A DNA stretch of 64,000 nucleotides, from positions 992,001 to 1,056,000 of the forward strand of contig NZ_CP150901.1 in assembly GCF_038050405.1 (NCBI RefSeq), written 5' to 3'. Positions 1 to 7,467 of this stretch are shown in pieces; within the stretch, counting starts at the first letter, position 1, and each line of letters opens with the position of its first letter. Origin of the DNA: Paraburkholderia sp. IMGN_8. Lineage in GTDB: Bacteria; Pseudomonadota; Gammaproteobacteria; Burkholderiales; Burkholderiaceae. The notes below the pieces were generated by a model. The model did not search any database, had not been told where the DNA came from, and worked only from the letters and a program-made list of their open reading frames with translations. Made by a program: the position numbers and the translations under genes.

Positions 1-722
1 AGGCCGTGCAGCAAATACTTGAAGCCCTGGCCTTCCTCGCCGATGCGATCCTCGACAGGGATCTCCAGCCCGTCGATGAACAGTTCGTTCGAGTCCACGG
101 CCTTGCGCGCCATCTTCTCGATCTCGCTGATGCGCACCTGCGAGCGGTCGAGGTCGGTGTAGAACAGCGTGACGCCGTCCATCGGCCGCGCGCATTCCTC
201 GATCGGCGTCGTGCGCGCCACCAGCAGGATCTTGTTGGCGTGCTGCGCGGTCGAGGTCCAGACCTTCTGGCCGTGCACGACATAGCGGTCGCCGGCGCGG
301 CGGGCGAGGGTTCTGACGCGGGTGGTGTCGGAGCCGACGTTGGGCTCCGTCACGCCGAAGCAGGCGCGATGCGAGCCGTCGATCAGCGGCGGCAGCATGC
401 GCCGCTTCTGCTCCTGCGTGCCGAACACGACCACCGGCTGCGGGCCGAACAGGTTCAGATGCACCGACGACACGGCCGCCGAGCCGAGCTTGCCGATGGT
501 GCGCATCACCATCGCGGCCGCCGCGATCCCGAGGCCGGCGCCGCCATGCTCCCTGGGCATCGTCACGCCGAACCACCCGCCGCGGGCAACGGCGTCGCAG
601 AATTCGCTGGGCCAGCGCCCGTCGCTGTCGCGCTCGAGCCAGTAATCGGCGCCGAAGTCGGCGCAGAGGGCCTCGACGGCGTCGCGGATCGCCAGCTGGT
701 CGTCGGAGAAATCGAAATTCAT
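1..722 (-). CDS. Acyl-CoA dehydrogenase, N-terminal two thirds (runs off window edge)
   Basis: This flavoenzyme introduces the alpha,beta double bond into an acyl-CoA. About 240 residues are visible, and the C-terminal helical domain lies beyond base 1. The start ATG at 722 opens with MNFDFSDDQ, a normal family N terminus. The substrate/FAD-binding stretch FGVTEPNVGSDTTRV and the later KVWTSTAQHANKIL are typical of the middle domain. The stop of the upstream reading frame overlaps this ATG (ATGA), so the gene was probably translationally coupled in an operon. Related but diverged pieces of a similar gene recur at 4996-5189 and 6262-6592. The family assignment is firm; the substrate cannot be told from sequence. 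Confidence 0.88.
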   Translation of the reverse strand, partial: MNFDFSDDQLAIRDAVEALCADFGADYWLERDSDGRWPSEFCDAVARGGWFGVTMPREHGGAGLGIAAAAMVMRTIGKLGSAAVSSVHLNLFGPQPVVVFGTQEQKRRMLPPLIDGSHRACFGVTEPNVGSDTTRVRTLARRAGDRYVVHGQKVWTSTAQHANKILLVARTTPIEECARPMDGVTLFYTDLDRSQVRISEIEKMARKAVDSNELFIDGLEIPVEDRIGEEGQGFKYLLHG

Positions 723-1084
723 GCGGGGCGCTCCTGCAGCAGGCTTTCGGGCACCTCGGCCGGCATGCCGAGCAGCATCTGCGCCATGCCCTTGCCGAGC
801 GGCAGCGAAATCATGCCGCCGCCCGGCGCCCGCCTGCAGACGAGGTTGATGGCATGGATGCCTGGCGGCTCGTTCCTGTGGACCGGCCTCAGTTTGGGCT
901 TGGCCATCGTCTTGGGCGTGCCGAACTGCTTGATGTCGGCGCCACCGGAAAACGCCGTGCCCGGATGCGAGACGAGACAGGCGCAGGCCCCACGAGCGGT
1001 CGGCCGCCAGATGGCGACGTCAGAGGTCGAAGGTACGACCCACTCGCCACTGATGAAGAAAGAAGAATTGCGTCGGATCGACAT
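719..1084 (-). pseudogene. Chimeric remnant: aldehyde dehydrogenase start, crotonase piece and an unidentified C terminus
   Basis: The 121-residue frame is a mosaic. Its first ~22 residues (SSFFISGEWVVPS) match the N terminus of aldehyde dehydrogenases. The middle (AFSGGADIKQFGTP) is the oxyanion-hole region of enoyl-CoA hydratases. The last ~40 residues belong to a gene I cannot name and end in the ATGA overlap with the acyl-CoA dehydrogenase. A ribosome site (GGAGA, 7 bases before ATG) and a candidate operator at 1118-1146 lie upstream. The simplest reading is that successive deletions joined the first gene of a GntR-regulated catabolic operon to the tail of a later one. No catalytic function is expected. 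Confidence 0.6.
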
Positions 1085-1117
1085 GCCGGGTCTCCAGGTA
1101 TCTGAGTGGGCATTATA

Positions 1118-1146
1118 CCTAAATGTCGAATATTGGAATGTTTAGG
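1118..1146. promoter_or_regulatory. Candidate operator, imperfect inverted repeat
   Basis: Arms CCTAAA and TTTAGG bracket an AT-rich core that contains AATGTCGAAT and GGAATGTTT. It lies 34 bases upstream of the ATG at 1084. The core resembles the palindrome at 2283-2299 in front of the neighbouring GntR gene, so it may be that regulator's site. The binding itself is inferred. Confidence 0.35.
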
Positions 1147-1411
1147 GCAAACAATTAGCTTTGCTGAGTCTCATGTGGGTGTGGCTGAGAGCGCGGCGCC
1201 AAGCGGTGCGATATTTCGCGCACCCAGCAGGATGAGTTCGGGGTCGCCGCTAACGTAACATTCGCTCGACGGAGCGCAACCAAGCGCGCAAAGATGGGAA
1301 CCCGAAAACACCGACGACGCGAGCACTGAACACGCCGAAGCCGGGCGTTTTCGGTCTTGCCAGTCGGATGCTTTCGGTGTCTGCGGTGGTTACGTTTGTG
1401 CTTATGGGTGT

Positions 1412-2296
1412 TTACTTGAGGTTCAAGCGAGAGCTTTCAGCCCCGCTTGCGCTCGCCGGCCAGTCCGGCTGGGGTTCGGTGATGCCGGGCATGCTCTTCA
1501 ATACGGACACGGGGAAGTCAATCTCCGAGACGTAGCGGTCGCCCCGATACCAGGTGACACCGGCGTACAGCAATTTGCCTTTGCCGTCGACCAGGCGCCG
1601 CGACATTTTCGCGACGGGGGAGGCGAACGGCATCTTCAGCATGTCGCACAGAGGAAAATCGGCGGGCATTACGGTTAGGCGTTGCCGCACGCGTTTGCAG
1701 CGCGTGCCCAGTTCGTCGAGCACCGCGGCGAGCAGCTTCCTTTTCTTGGCGATGTCCCTGGGCAGCGATTCGAAGACCGGCGTGGGCACATAGATCTCGG
1801 CGTAGCAGAACGGCTCGCCGGAATAGGTGTGCAGTTTACGAACGCACACGTATTCGCCGTCCGACGAGTCGTTGGGCCCGAGCAGCTCCGGCGGCACCAG
1901 AGTGCGCCGCCGGACTTCGAGTATCTCGAAGGAAAGCGCATGCGGCGCGGCGAACGGATCGTTGATCGCCAGTTCGATGTCACCGGTGGCGGCGGGCAGC
2001 GCGGCCACGTGGGTGCCAACACCCCGCTGGCTGCGGATCAGCCCTTCCCTGGAAAGCAGCTCGTACGCTTGCCGGACAGAGACGACGGCGACCCCAAAGT
2101 CGTTTGCCAGTTGCGTGATTGACGGCAGCTGCGTGCTGAGCGGGTAATCGCCGTTCGCGATCCGATGCCTCAGTAAGGAAGCCAAACGCTGATATTGTGC
2201 AACGCCGCGTTCGGCCCCCAGCTCCGGTCGCTCGGCCTTGATGTCGACATGACTGTTGCGCTTGATCACAATGGCCCTCACCCGAATGTCTAACAT
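1412..2296 (-). CDS. GntR/HutC-family transcriptional regulator
   Basis: The protein has an N-terminal winged helix-turn-helix (about residues 30-98, containing YPLSTQLPSITQLANDFGVA and SVRQAYELLSREGLI) followed by a C-terminal UTRA ligand-binding domain (about 115-275). This is the HutC layout, whose members sense small metabolites and usually repress catabolic operons. The frame is open to 2434. I prefer the ATG at 2296, which gives 294 residues, closer to the usual 240-260. That ATG sits inside a perfect palindrome, so an internal GTG just downstream (about 2287) is also possible. The gene faces the acyl-CoA dehydrogenase remnant operon, its likely target. The family call is firm; target and ligand are inferred. 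Confidence 0.82.
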   Translation of the reverse strand: MLDIRVRAIVIKRNSHVDIKAERPELGAERGVAQYQRLASLLRHRIANGDYPLSTQLPSITQLANDFGVAVVSVRQAYELLSREGLIRSQRGVGTHVAALPAATGDIELAINDPFAAPHALSFEILEVRRRTLVPPELLGPNDSSDGEYVCVRKLHTYSGEPFCYAEIYVPTPVFESLPRDIAKKRKLLAAVLDELGTRCKRVRQRLTVMPADFPLCDMLKMPFASPVAKMSRRLVDGKGKLLYAGVTWYRGDRYVSEIDFPVSVLKSMPGITEPQPDWPASASGAESSRLNLK

Positions 2297-2299
2297 TCG
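2283..2299. promoter_or_regulatory. Perfect palindrome at the GntR gene start, candidate autoregulatory operator
   Basis: The arms CGAATG and CATTCG are separated by five bases. The centre reads GTCTAAC, close to the GT-N-TA-N-AC pattern known for GntR operators. It overlaps the most upstream plausible ATG of the regulator, as expected for autorepression. A related sequence lies at 1118-1146. Confidence 0.45.
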
Positions 2300-2520
2300 A
2301 ATTATATCAGGACCGGCACCGGTCGTCGCTTGCCCGCCGCTCCGTGTTGTACGGGGTTTTCCTTCTAAAACGGGCTCGCCATCAGCGATAACTCGCGCAG
2401 GTAACCGGCCAGCAGGTCGCCGAAGGTCATTCACCCTTCGGCCCTTGGCGTAGTCGACGAACAGGCCGCTACTGCGCTCTAGTTCCAGGCGCTGCTTGAT
2501 GTCGATGACCTCTTGCTTGC

Positions 2521-3098
2521 CTGATCCGTCCGGTGGGCCAGATCGACCGGCAGCTCATCATCAACGAGAAGCCGAACATCGACCAGATCGTCGCCACGCT
2601 GGGCCTCAAGGAACTGACCCAGGGCACGCTGATCCGCAAGCTGTGCACCTACACCGCGCCGAATCCGACACGGCGCGCGATATTCGAGTTCGACAAGCTC
2701 ATCCGCAGCATCTACACGTTGCGCTATCTGCGTGATCCGCAACTGGAACGAAACGTGCACCGCTCACAGAACCGTATCGAGTCCTTCCACCAGGTACGCT
2801 CGACCATTGCGCAGGTCGGTGGAAAGAAGGAGTTGACCGGTCGCACCGACATCGAAATTGAGATTAGCAACCAGTGCGCCAGACTGATCGCCAGCGCGAT
2901 CATCTACTACAACTCGGCCATCCTTTAGCACCTGCTGCCGAAATGCGAGGCGAGCGGCAACGCCAAGGCCGTGGCGCTGATCACCAAGACGTCGCCGGCG
3001 GCCTGGCGGCACATCCTGCTAACGGGCATTACACCGTCCAGAGCGGCGGCAACATGATCGATCTGGACGCGCTCCTGGCCGGGCTGGGGTTTGGATGA
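2521..3098 (+). pseudogene. tnpA: Tn3-family transposase (TnpA), C-terminal fragment
   Basis: The reading begins LIRPVGQIDRQLII and continues through GLKELTQGTLIRKLCTY, FEFDKLIRSIYTLRYLRDP and GRTDIEIEISNQCARL to end at GLGFG. This is the conserved C-terminal part of Tn3-family transposases. The roughly 800 N-terminal residues, including most catalytic residues, are missing. Two lesions are visible: a TAG at 2926-2928 after NSAIL, where Tn3 enzymes have serine, and a one-base deletion near 3025 where a GHYT motif is expected and the frame shifts. No resolvase or terminal repeat was found. It is a dead relic of an earlier transposon insertion. Confidence 0.85.
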
Positions 3099-3141
3099 CG
3101 GAAATTTCGGCAGTTCCGGCTTACAGCCCCAGGTACCGGGT

Positions 3142-3396
3142 CTACGAGGGCTCTTCGCCCCGAACCGGGGAAGGGACAGACTCAAGCAGTCTCGCAAGCC
3201 TGGCGCGCTGCTGCGGAGTCAGCCCTCGTGTAGCGCTCACCTGCTGAACACGTCCGCGTCAGTAGGTCCTGCTGAACAATGAATCTGCGCCATCCGCTGA
3301 CAGGATCCGTTCGAGATCAGCAATCGCGTCCTCGGCTGTTCGGGGCGTGTAAGGGCTCTCCCCATCTCCGGGTCCTTTTTCTATTGTTGTTTTCAT
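3142..3396 (-). pseudogene. Small protein gene interrupted by a TGA nonsense codon
   Basis: From an ATG at 3396, preceded by GAGAGA, the frame encodes 45 residues (MKTTIEKGPGDGESPYTPR, then AEDAIADLERILSADGADSL) and stops at TGA (3259-3261). The same frame stays open beyond that stop for ~38 more codons, reading RGRVQQVSATRGLTPQQRAR and LARLLESV, and ends at 3142. One TGG-to-TGA change would explain this. The composition is protein-like on both sides of the stop. I do not recognise a domain. A 45-residue product is possible, but an inactivated ~85-residue gene is more likely. Confidence 0.5.
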
Positions 3397-3585
3397 CCAG
3401 GTCTCTCATGGGGTTACCGACTGGGTCCGGTCCGTACGCCAGGCTTCAGTTGAGCCTGTTTCTGTCAAACAACAGATGCGCGTGTGCTCTCGCTGAACAG
3501 CGACCATGCGCCCCCCCCGGAACCGCGACGTGCTCCGGCCGACGCCTCGGCGTGACCCATCGCACGCGCACGGCACCGGGAATGG

Positions 3586-3828
3586 TTAGCAAAGCCCTGC
3601 AGTGGCCACCCACGCCATCTTCTCGAACTGCCTGAGAACGGTGTTCAGCGACCCGGTGAACGTTTCTGCAAACGATATCGTCATGTCCTCGAAACCACGT
3701 TCGCGGTTGGTCACAATCTGGACGCGCTCGATGTCACGGGCGACCGGCATCAGCACCTGCCAGACTGCGGCGTACGAACCGTGATCTGATGGCCTTTGGG
3801 TTAATAGCCCGGCAATTTCGTGTGTCAT
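3586..3828 (-). CDS. Small hypothetical protein, 80 aa
   Basis: I chose the internal ATG at 3828 (MTHEIAGLLTQRPSDHG) over the frame's first start at 3912, because it is preceded by a purine-rich GAGAGGG ribosome site and because the extra residues overlap the small gene upstream. The protein contains DIERVQIVTNRERGFEDM and ends in MAWVATAGLC. No domain is recognised. It follows the 52-residue membrane protein and the frameshifted phaB on the same strand, so it may belong to a PHB-linked transcript. The C terminus may be truncated. Confidence 0.4.
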   Translation of the reverse strand: MTHEIAGLLTQRPSDHGSYAAVWQVLMPVARDIERVQIVTNRERGFEDMTISFAETFTGSLNTVLRQFEKMAWVATAGLC

Positions 3829-3881
3829 CCTCCAGCCCTCTCTCCGATGTGTGTGTCTGGTTATCCGCACGGGCAGTGCGG

Positions 3882-4040
3882 TCACATTCGCCCGCGCGTT
3901 TGATGCCACCACTCATGATGATTCAGATGCCGTAGCATTCTTGCCCGTGTCCGCTCACGGCGATAGTGACCAATCACCATGAGCATCGCGATACTGAGGG
4001 CCGAGCCCCCGATGATCAGGCCCATCCAGGTTTCACTCAT
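3882..4040 (-). CDS. Small single-pass membrane protein, 52 aa
   Basis: An ATG at 4040 with an AGAGGA ribosome site seven bases upstream starts MSETWMGLIIGGSALSIAML, continues MVIGHYRRERTRARMLRHLN and ends in a His/Trp/Arg-rich tail at TGA (3882-3884). Residues 5-23 form one hydrophobic helix followed by a strongly positive segment, so the C terminus should lie in the cytoplasm by the positive-inside rule. It lies just downstream of the phaB pseudogene on the same strand. No family is recognised. The start, ribosome site and hydrophobic/basic pattern support a real gene. Confidence 0.55.
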   Translation of the reverse strand: MSETWMGLIIGGSALSIAMLMVIGHYRRERTRARMLRHLNHHEWWHQTRGRM

Positions 4041-4137
4041 GACACATTCCTCTCATGGAAGCACAGGGGTGTTGCGTGAATGGTTCACGCCGGTTCGTGC
4101 GGTCTCCCTGCACGAACCGGCCGGCGCGCGCGTCCTG

Positions 4138-4868
4138 TTACTGCATGTGCTGGCCACCGTTGATCGCGATATTGGAACCGGTCACGAAGCCGGCATCGTC
4201 CGAGCACAGGTAAAGCACGAGCGCCACCACTTCTTCGGGCTTGCCAAGACGCCCCATCGGGATATGGGACAGGACCTTCGTATCAAGGATCTCCTGCGGA
4301 ATCGCCGTGACCATCTTCGTCGCCAGGTAGCCCGGTGAAATCGTATTGACGGTCACGCCTTTACGCGCCACTTCCAGCGCCAGCGATTTGGTGAAGCCGT
4401 GCATGCCAGCCTTGCCTGCGGCGTAGTTGGTCTGACCGACTGAAACTTTCGAACCGTTGACAGAGGAGATGTTGACGATGCGCCCCCAGCCGCGCGCGAC
4501 CATCTCTTCGCACAACGGCCTGGTCATGTTGAAGACCGAATCCAGATTGGTGCGAATGACCGCGTCCCAGTTGACCTTGTCCATCTGTCCTGCGTGATCC
4601 CGGCGTTGTTCACCAGGACGTCAACAGGACCGGCTTCAGCCCGAATTCTGGCCACGCCGTGCTGGCAGGAGTCGTAGTCGGACACATCGACTGGGTATGC
4701 GCGAAAGGTACGGCCCTGAGTTTCCATGCTAGCCAGCCATTCGGCTACGCCCGTGTTGTTCGGCGAGTGCGTGATGACCACCTCATAACCGGCGTCATGC
4801 AGTTTCGTGCTGATCGCTTCGCCAAGGCCGCCCATACCGCCCGTCACTGCAGCGATTCGTTTCGTCAT
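4138..4868 (-). pseudogene. phaB: Acetoacetyl-CoA reductase PhaB, frameshifted copy
   Basis: PhaB makes (R)-3-hydroxybutyryl-CoA with NADPH for PHB synthesis. The N-terminal half (MTKRIAAVTGGMGGLG, nucleotide-binding glycines) runs in one frame to LVNNAGITQD. The rest, from MDKVNWDAVIRTNLDS through the active-site Y and K (QTNYAAGKAGMHGF) to NGGQHMQ, is in another. At the joint near 4585 only two bases remain where the family has about five codons (MTFKK region), so a ~13-base deletion broke the gene. It is close to the intact copy at 11347 but not identical, so it is a second acquired or duplicated phaB rather than an assembly repeat. Confidence 0.88.
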
Positions 4869-4995
4869 TCTTTCCATCCGTGATCGTAATATCGCGGGGA
4901 TCTTCATTTCGTGAAGGCGCGCGACGCTTTCTGCCAGAACGGATCTCCGAGAAACGGGCGGTTTCTCGCCCGTCTACCGAATTTGCACCACAACC

Positions 4996-5189
4996 CCTTG
5001 GCCTTCCTCGCCGATGCGGTCCACGACGGGAATCTCCAGCCCGTAAATGAACCACTCGGTCGAGTCCATGGCCTTGCGTTGCATCTTCTCGATCTCGCTG
5101 ATCTGCGCAGGCGAGCGGTCGAGGTCAGTGGAGAAGGGCAGCAGGATCTTGTTGGCGTGTTGCGAGGTCGAGGTCCGGACCTTCTGGTA
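4996..5189 (-). pseudogene. Acyl-CoA dehydrogenase, internal fragment
   Basis: The DNA closely resembles bases 25-292 of this window (the partial acyl-CoA dehydrogenase), on the same strand. It covers the coding for the KVWTST region through DRIGEEG. It lacks a block of about 55 bases present in the other copy and carries many substitutions. It has no start and is out of frame with the end of the SMP-30-like ORF that runs into it. It is a rearrangement scar, not a gene. Confidence 0.7.
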
Positions 5190-6261
5190 TCCGCTTCTTG
5201 ATTTTCGAGATCGTGTGGACCTTCACCTGGGCAGCCCACGGTCCATCGATTGTCCGCTGATTCTTGGCCACGAGATGCGTCAAGCCAAGCTCGTCACTAT
5301 GCTGCGAAAGTGCAGCGGCGTAATCCAGAGACAGGTTAGTGACAAGAACGTCCTCGCCATGGAATACGAAACTAGTCGGCCACAGAAAGCCGATGGGTGC
5401 CCCGTCGCGATCGATTCCGCCGAAGTCGCCGAGCTTGGCAATCACCCGGCCCTGCGTCGGCTCGAGCACGAGAATCTCGTTGGACTGGTTGCACGCGATC
5501 CAGATGTTGTCGTGCTCGTCGATCATGAGTTTGTCGGGGCCACCGCCGACGCGGTTGACGAAGACTTCAGGCGTGCCGGGTTCGAGCGTCGAGCCAGTCA
5601 CCGGTATCTTGACAATCGTGTCGTTCGCCGTGTTGGAGACGAACATCGCCGTCTTCTCGTTATTGAACGCCATATCATTCGCACCGATGGCTGGTGGTAG
5701 CCTCGTCGGCTTGAGCAGCGGGCTTGTGACCCACGCCGACCCTTCGCCGCCGTCTGGTCCGACTTTCCAGATAATGCCCTGGTGGGCGTCGGTCACGTAC
5801 ACATTGCCCGCGGCGTCGAACCCCAACCCGTCGAGGCCGGGGTCCTTCCCCGTGACCGTCATGAACACGGATGAGGCACCCGTCCTGGGATCGACGCTCA
5901 GAACCTTCGCGGTCTGGTAATCGACCACGAGCAACTTGCCTGTCTGCGGATGGAAGTCAATGTCAAGCAATAGTCTGCTCGAGCCCTTGACGCCGACAGT
6001 CCGTAGGTGCTTGCCCTGAGGGTCGAACACAAGGAGCGTTCCGTCACTCGTCTTGGGTTTGTTCGCCGCCACCGTGGCGACATAGATGTTGCCCTCGCGA
6101 TCCACGGTGATCCCCTCGGGATGTGCCTCACCCGGGGGCAACGTGGCAAAGCGCTCGACCTTGCCGCGCTCCCAGGCGTTGGCGGCGAGCGGCGTCGCCA
6201 GCAACACCAGCAATGTCAGCATCGGCAATATCAGCATCGTCTTGACTCTGTTCATTCTCAT
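5125..6261 (-). CDS. Secreted SMP-30/gluconolactonase-like beta-propeller protein
   Basis: The ATG at 6261 (MRMNRVKTM) starts a signal peptide with a long leucine-rich core and a cleavage site after ANA, so the protein is exported. The mature part has repeated propeller strands (EGITVDREGNIYVATV, GLDGLGFDAAGNVYVTDA, PDKLMIDEHDNIWIACN), typical of SMP-30/NHL-type lactonases and sugar-acid hydrolases. The last ~20 residues are an out-of-frame reading of the acyl-CoA dehydrogenase fragment at 4996-5189, so the native stop has been lost and the C terminus is foreign. Upstream, the frame stays open into another acyl-CoA dehydrogenase piece, giving a fused ORF to 6570. The fold is clear; the substrate is unknown. 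Confidence 0.7.
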   Translation of the reverse strand: MRMNRVKTMLILPMLTLLVLLATPLAANAWERGKVERFATLPPGEAHPEGITVDREGNIYVATVAANKPKTSDGTLLVFDPQGKHLRTVGVKGSSRLLLDIDFHPQTGKLLVVDYQTAKVLSVDPRTGASSVFMTVTGKDPGLDGLGFDAAGNVYVTDAHQGIIWKVGPDGGEGSAWVTSPLLKPTRLPPAIGANDMAFNNEKTAMFVSNTANDTIVKIPVTGSTLEPGTPEVFVNRVGGGPDKLMIDEHDNIWIACNQSNEILVLEPTQGRVIAKLGDFGGIDRDGAPIGFLWPTSFVFHGEDVLVTNLSLDYAAALSQHSDELGLTHLVAKNQRTIDGPWAAQVKVHTISKIKKRIPEGPDLDLATRQQDPAALLH

Positions 6262-6592
6262 GTCGCACTGTTCCAGGTTCGTGGGGGTTGATGGATCGTT
6301 ACGCCAGTCATACGATTTCGGCAATCCGAGCGCCTGCTCGGCGACGTAGCACAGCGCGAACTCCTGGCTCACCGGGGCGAGCCGGGGCAACACGCTTTCG
6401 CGCAAGCCGCGCTCCACGTGGTACGCCTTGGCGAAGCCGAAGTCGCCATGCATACGCACGGCACGCAATGCCGTCTCGAAGGCGGCTTCTGCTGCGAGGT
6501 ACATGACCGCCGTGGCCTCGACGCCGCAGGGCTTGCCGGCGTCGTAGAGCGCAGCCGCCTTCCACATCATCAGCCTGGCCGATTGCAGGCGC
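6262..6592 (-). pseudogene. Acyl-CoA dehydrogenase, C-terminal fragment fused to neighbours
   Basis: The reading RLQSARLMMWKAAALYDAGK, VMYLAAEAAFETALRAVRMH, AKAYHVERGLRESVLPRLAP and AEQALGLPKSYDW is the C-terminal helical bundle of an acyl-CoA dehydrogenase. Its 5' side joins the MFS transporter fragment out of frame near 6592. Its 3' side runs without a stop into the SMP-30-like gene. Relative to the fragment at 4996-5189 the order is inverted (C-terminal piece first), so more than a simple insertion occurred. It is inactive on its own. Confidence 0.75.
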
Positions 6593-6943
6593 GTCCAGCA
6601 TTCCCATCAAAGCCACGGTAACGATGAACATGCGCTTGCGGCCCAACCTGTCGCCCATCGCTGAAAGGAGCATTCCTCCGACAGGCCTGACCATATAGCC
6701 GGCCGCGAAAATAGCGAGTGTCTGCAGCGCGCTCAACCAGCGCTCAGCGGCGGATGAAAAGAACACCCGTCTAAGCGTTGGCACCATGACCCCGAAGACG
6801 ATGAACTCGCAATACTCCAGTCCGCCGCCCAACATCGCGATGCCGAGCATCATGATTTGCGTTCGGGTCAGCGGTGATGCGGCGGCGGACGCGTCATGCA
6901 GGCGTTCTGTCGAGGCATGCCGCGATATCGGCGTTTGCTCCAT
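6592..6943 (-). pseudogene. MFS transporter (metabolite:H+ symporter-like), N-terminal fragment
   Basis: The ATG at 6943 has a GAGGA site upstream. Residues from TRTQIMMLGIAMLGGGLEY onward form the first transmembrane helices. AAGYMVRPVGGMLLSAMGDR followed by LGRKRMF is the signature loop of the MHS/sugar-porter branch. Homology stops at TVALMGMLDA, where the DNA changes into the acyl-CoA dehydrogenase fragment. Only ~117 of roughly 430 residues remain, so transport is not expected. A promoter-like AT-rich region with an imperfect inverted repeat lies at 7033-7062. Confidence 0.75.
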
Positions 6944-7032
6944 CCATGTGTCCTCGTTTTCAGGGGTTGCTTTAGCAAGGGACGCAGTTGGCGACAGCGT
7001 TCGGAAAGTGCGGCGCCATTCGCCTTGTCGCA

Positions 7033-7062
7033 ATAGTTATAAACGTCTATTTATAGAACTAT
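7033..7062. promoter_or_regulatory. AT-rich imperfect inverted repeat upstream of the transporter fragment
   Basis: ATAGTTATAAA on the left pairs with TTTATAGAACTAT on the right apart from a two-base insertion. It is strikingly AT-rich against its surroundings and ~90 bases upstream of the MFS start. It may be a promoter/operator left over from the original transporter operon. Confidence 0.3.
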
Positions 7063-7130
7063 AGTATTCGACGCCGACCGTCCACGCAACTCAGTATTAC
7101 TACGGGGTGTCCATGCACGTGTGCTTTCGC

Positions 7131-7253
7131 TCAATATGACATCGGAAGTCCCAGGACCTCTTCGGCGATGAAGCTGATGCGAGAATGGTAGGGCGAGTCG
7201 CCGAGCGTGTGGGCTAGGCATGGCACGCCGGCGCGATCGAGTTTTTCGATCCG
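7131..7253 (-). pseudogene. Possible C-terminal coding remnant, acyl-CoA metabolism
   Basis: A 40-codon open stretch reads RIEKLDRAGVPCLAHTLGDS, then FIAEEVLGLPMSY, and stops at 7131-7133. The end resembles the AEQALGLPKSY end of the acyl-CoA dehydrogenase fragment at 6262, while LDRAGVPC recalls class III CoA-transferases. It has no start codon. The assignment is tentative. The rest of 7063-7467 holds no gene that I can see apart from the porin leader. Confidence 0.3.
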
Positions 7254-7467
7254 TTAATTCTGAGGAGTCCGTCGAATCCGCACTGACGCCCGCATTGTCC
7301 CACGCGCTATTTTTTGGATCCGGGTTCAGTTCCTTGCATAGCTGTTTTCTTCAAGCCCGTGGGATTTGTGTTTTGCAGAATCGTTGTCAGCACAGGTCGA
7401 CTGTGCACTCAAAGATTTACTCAATTCGTGTCCGTCGGACGCACCAACAAACAGATAGGAGACGTGC

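Noticed and set aside
1..1145. A 379-codon plus-strand frame at the window start
   Set aside because: It is antisense to the acyl-CoA dehydrogenase and the chimeric remnant, and has no family motif.
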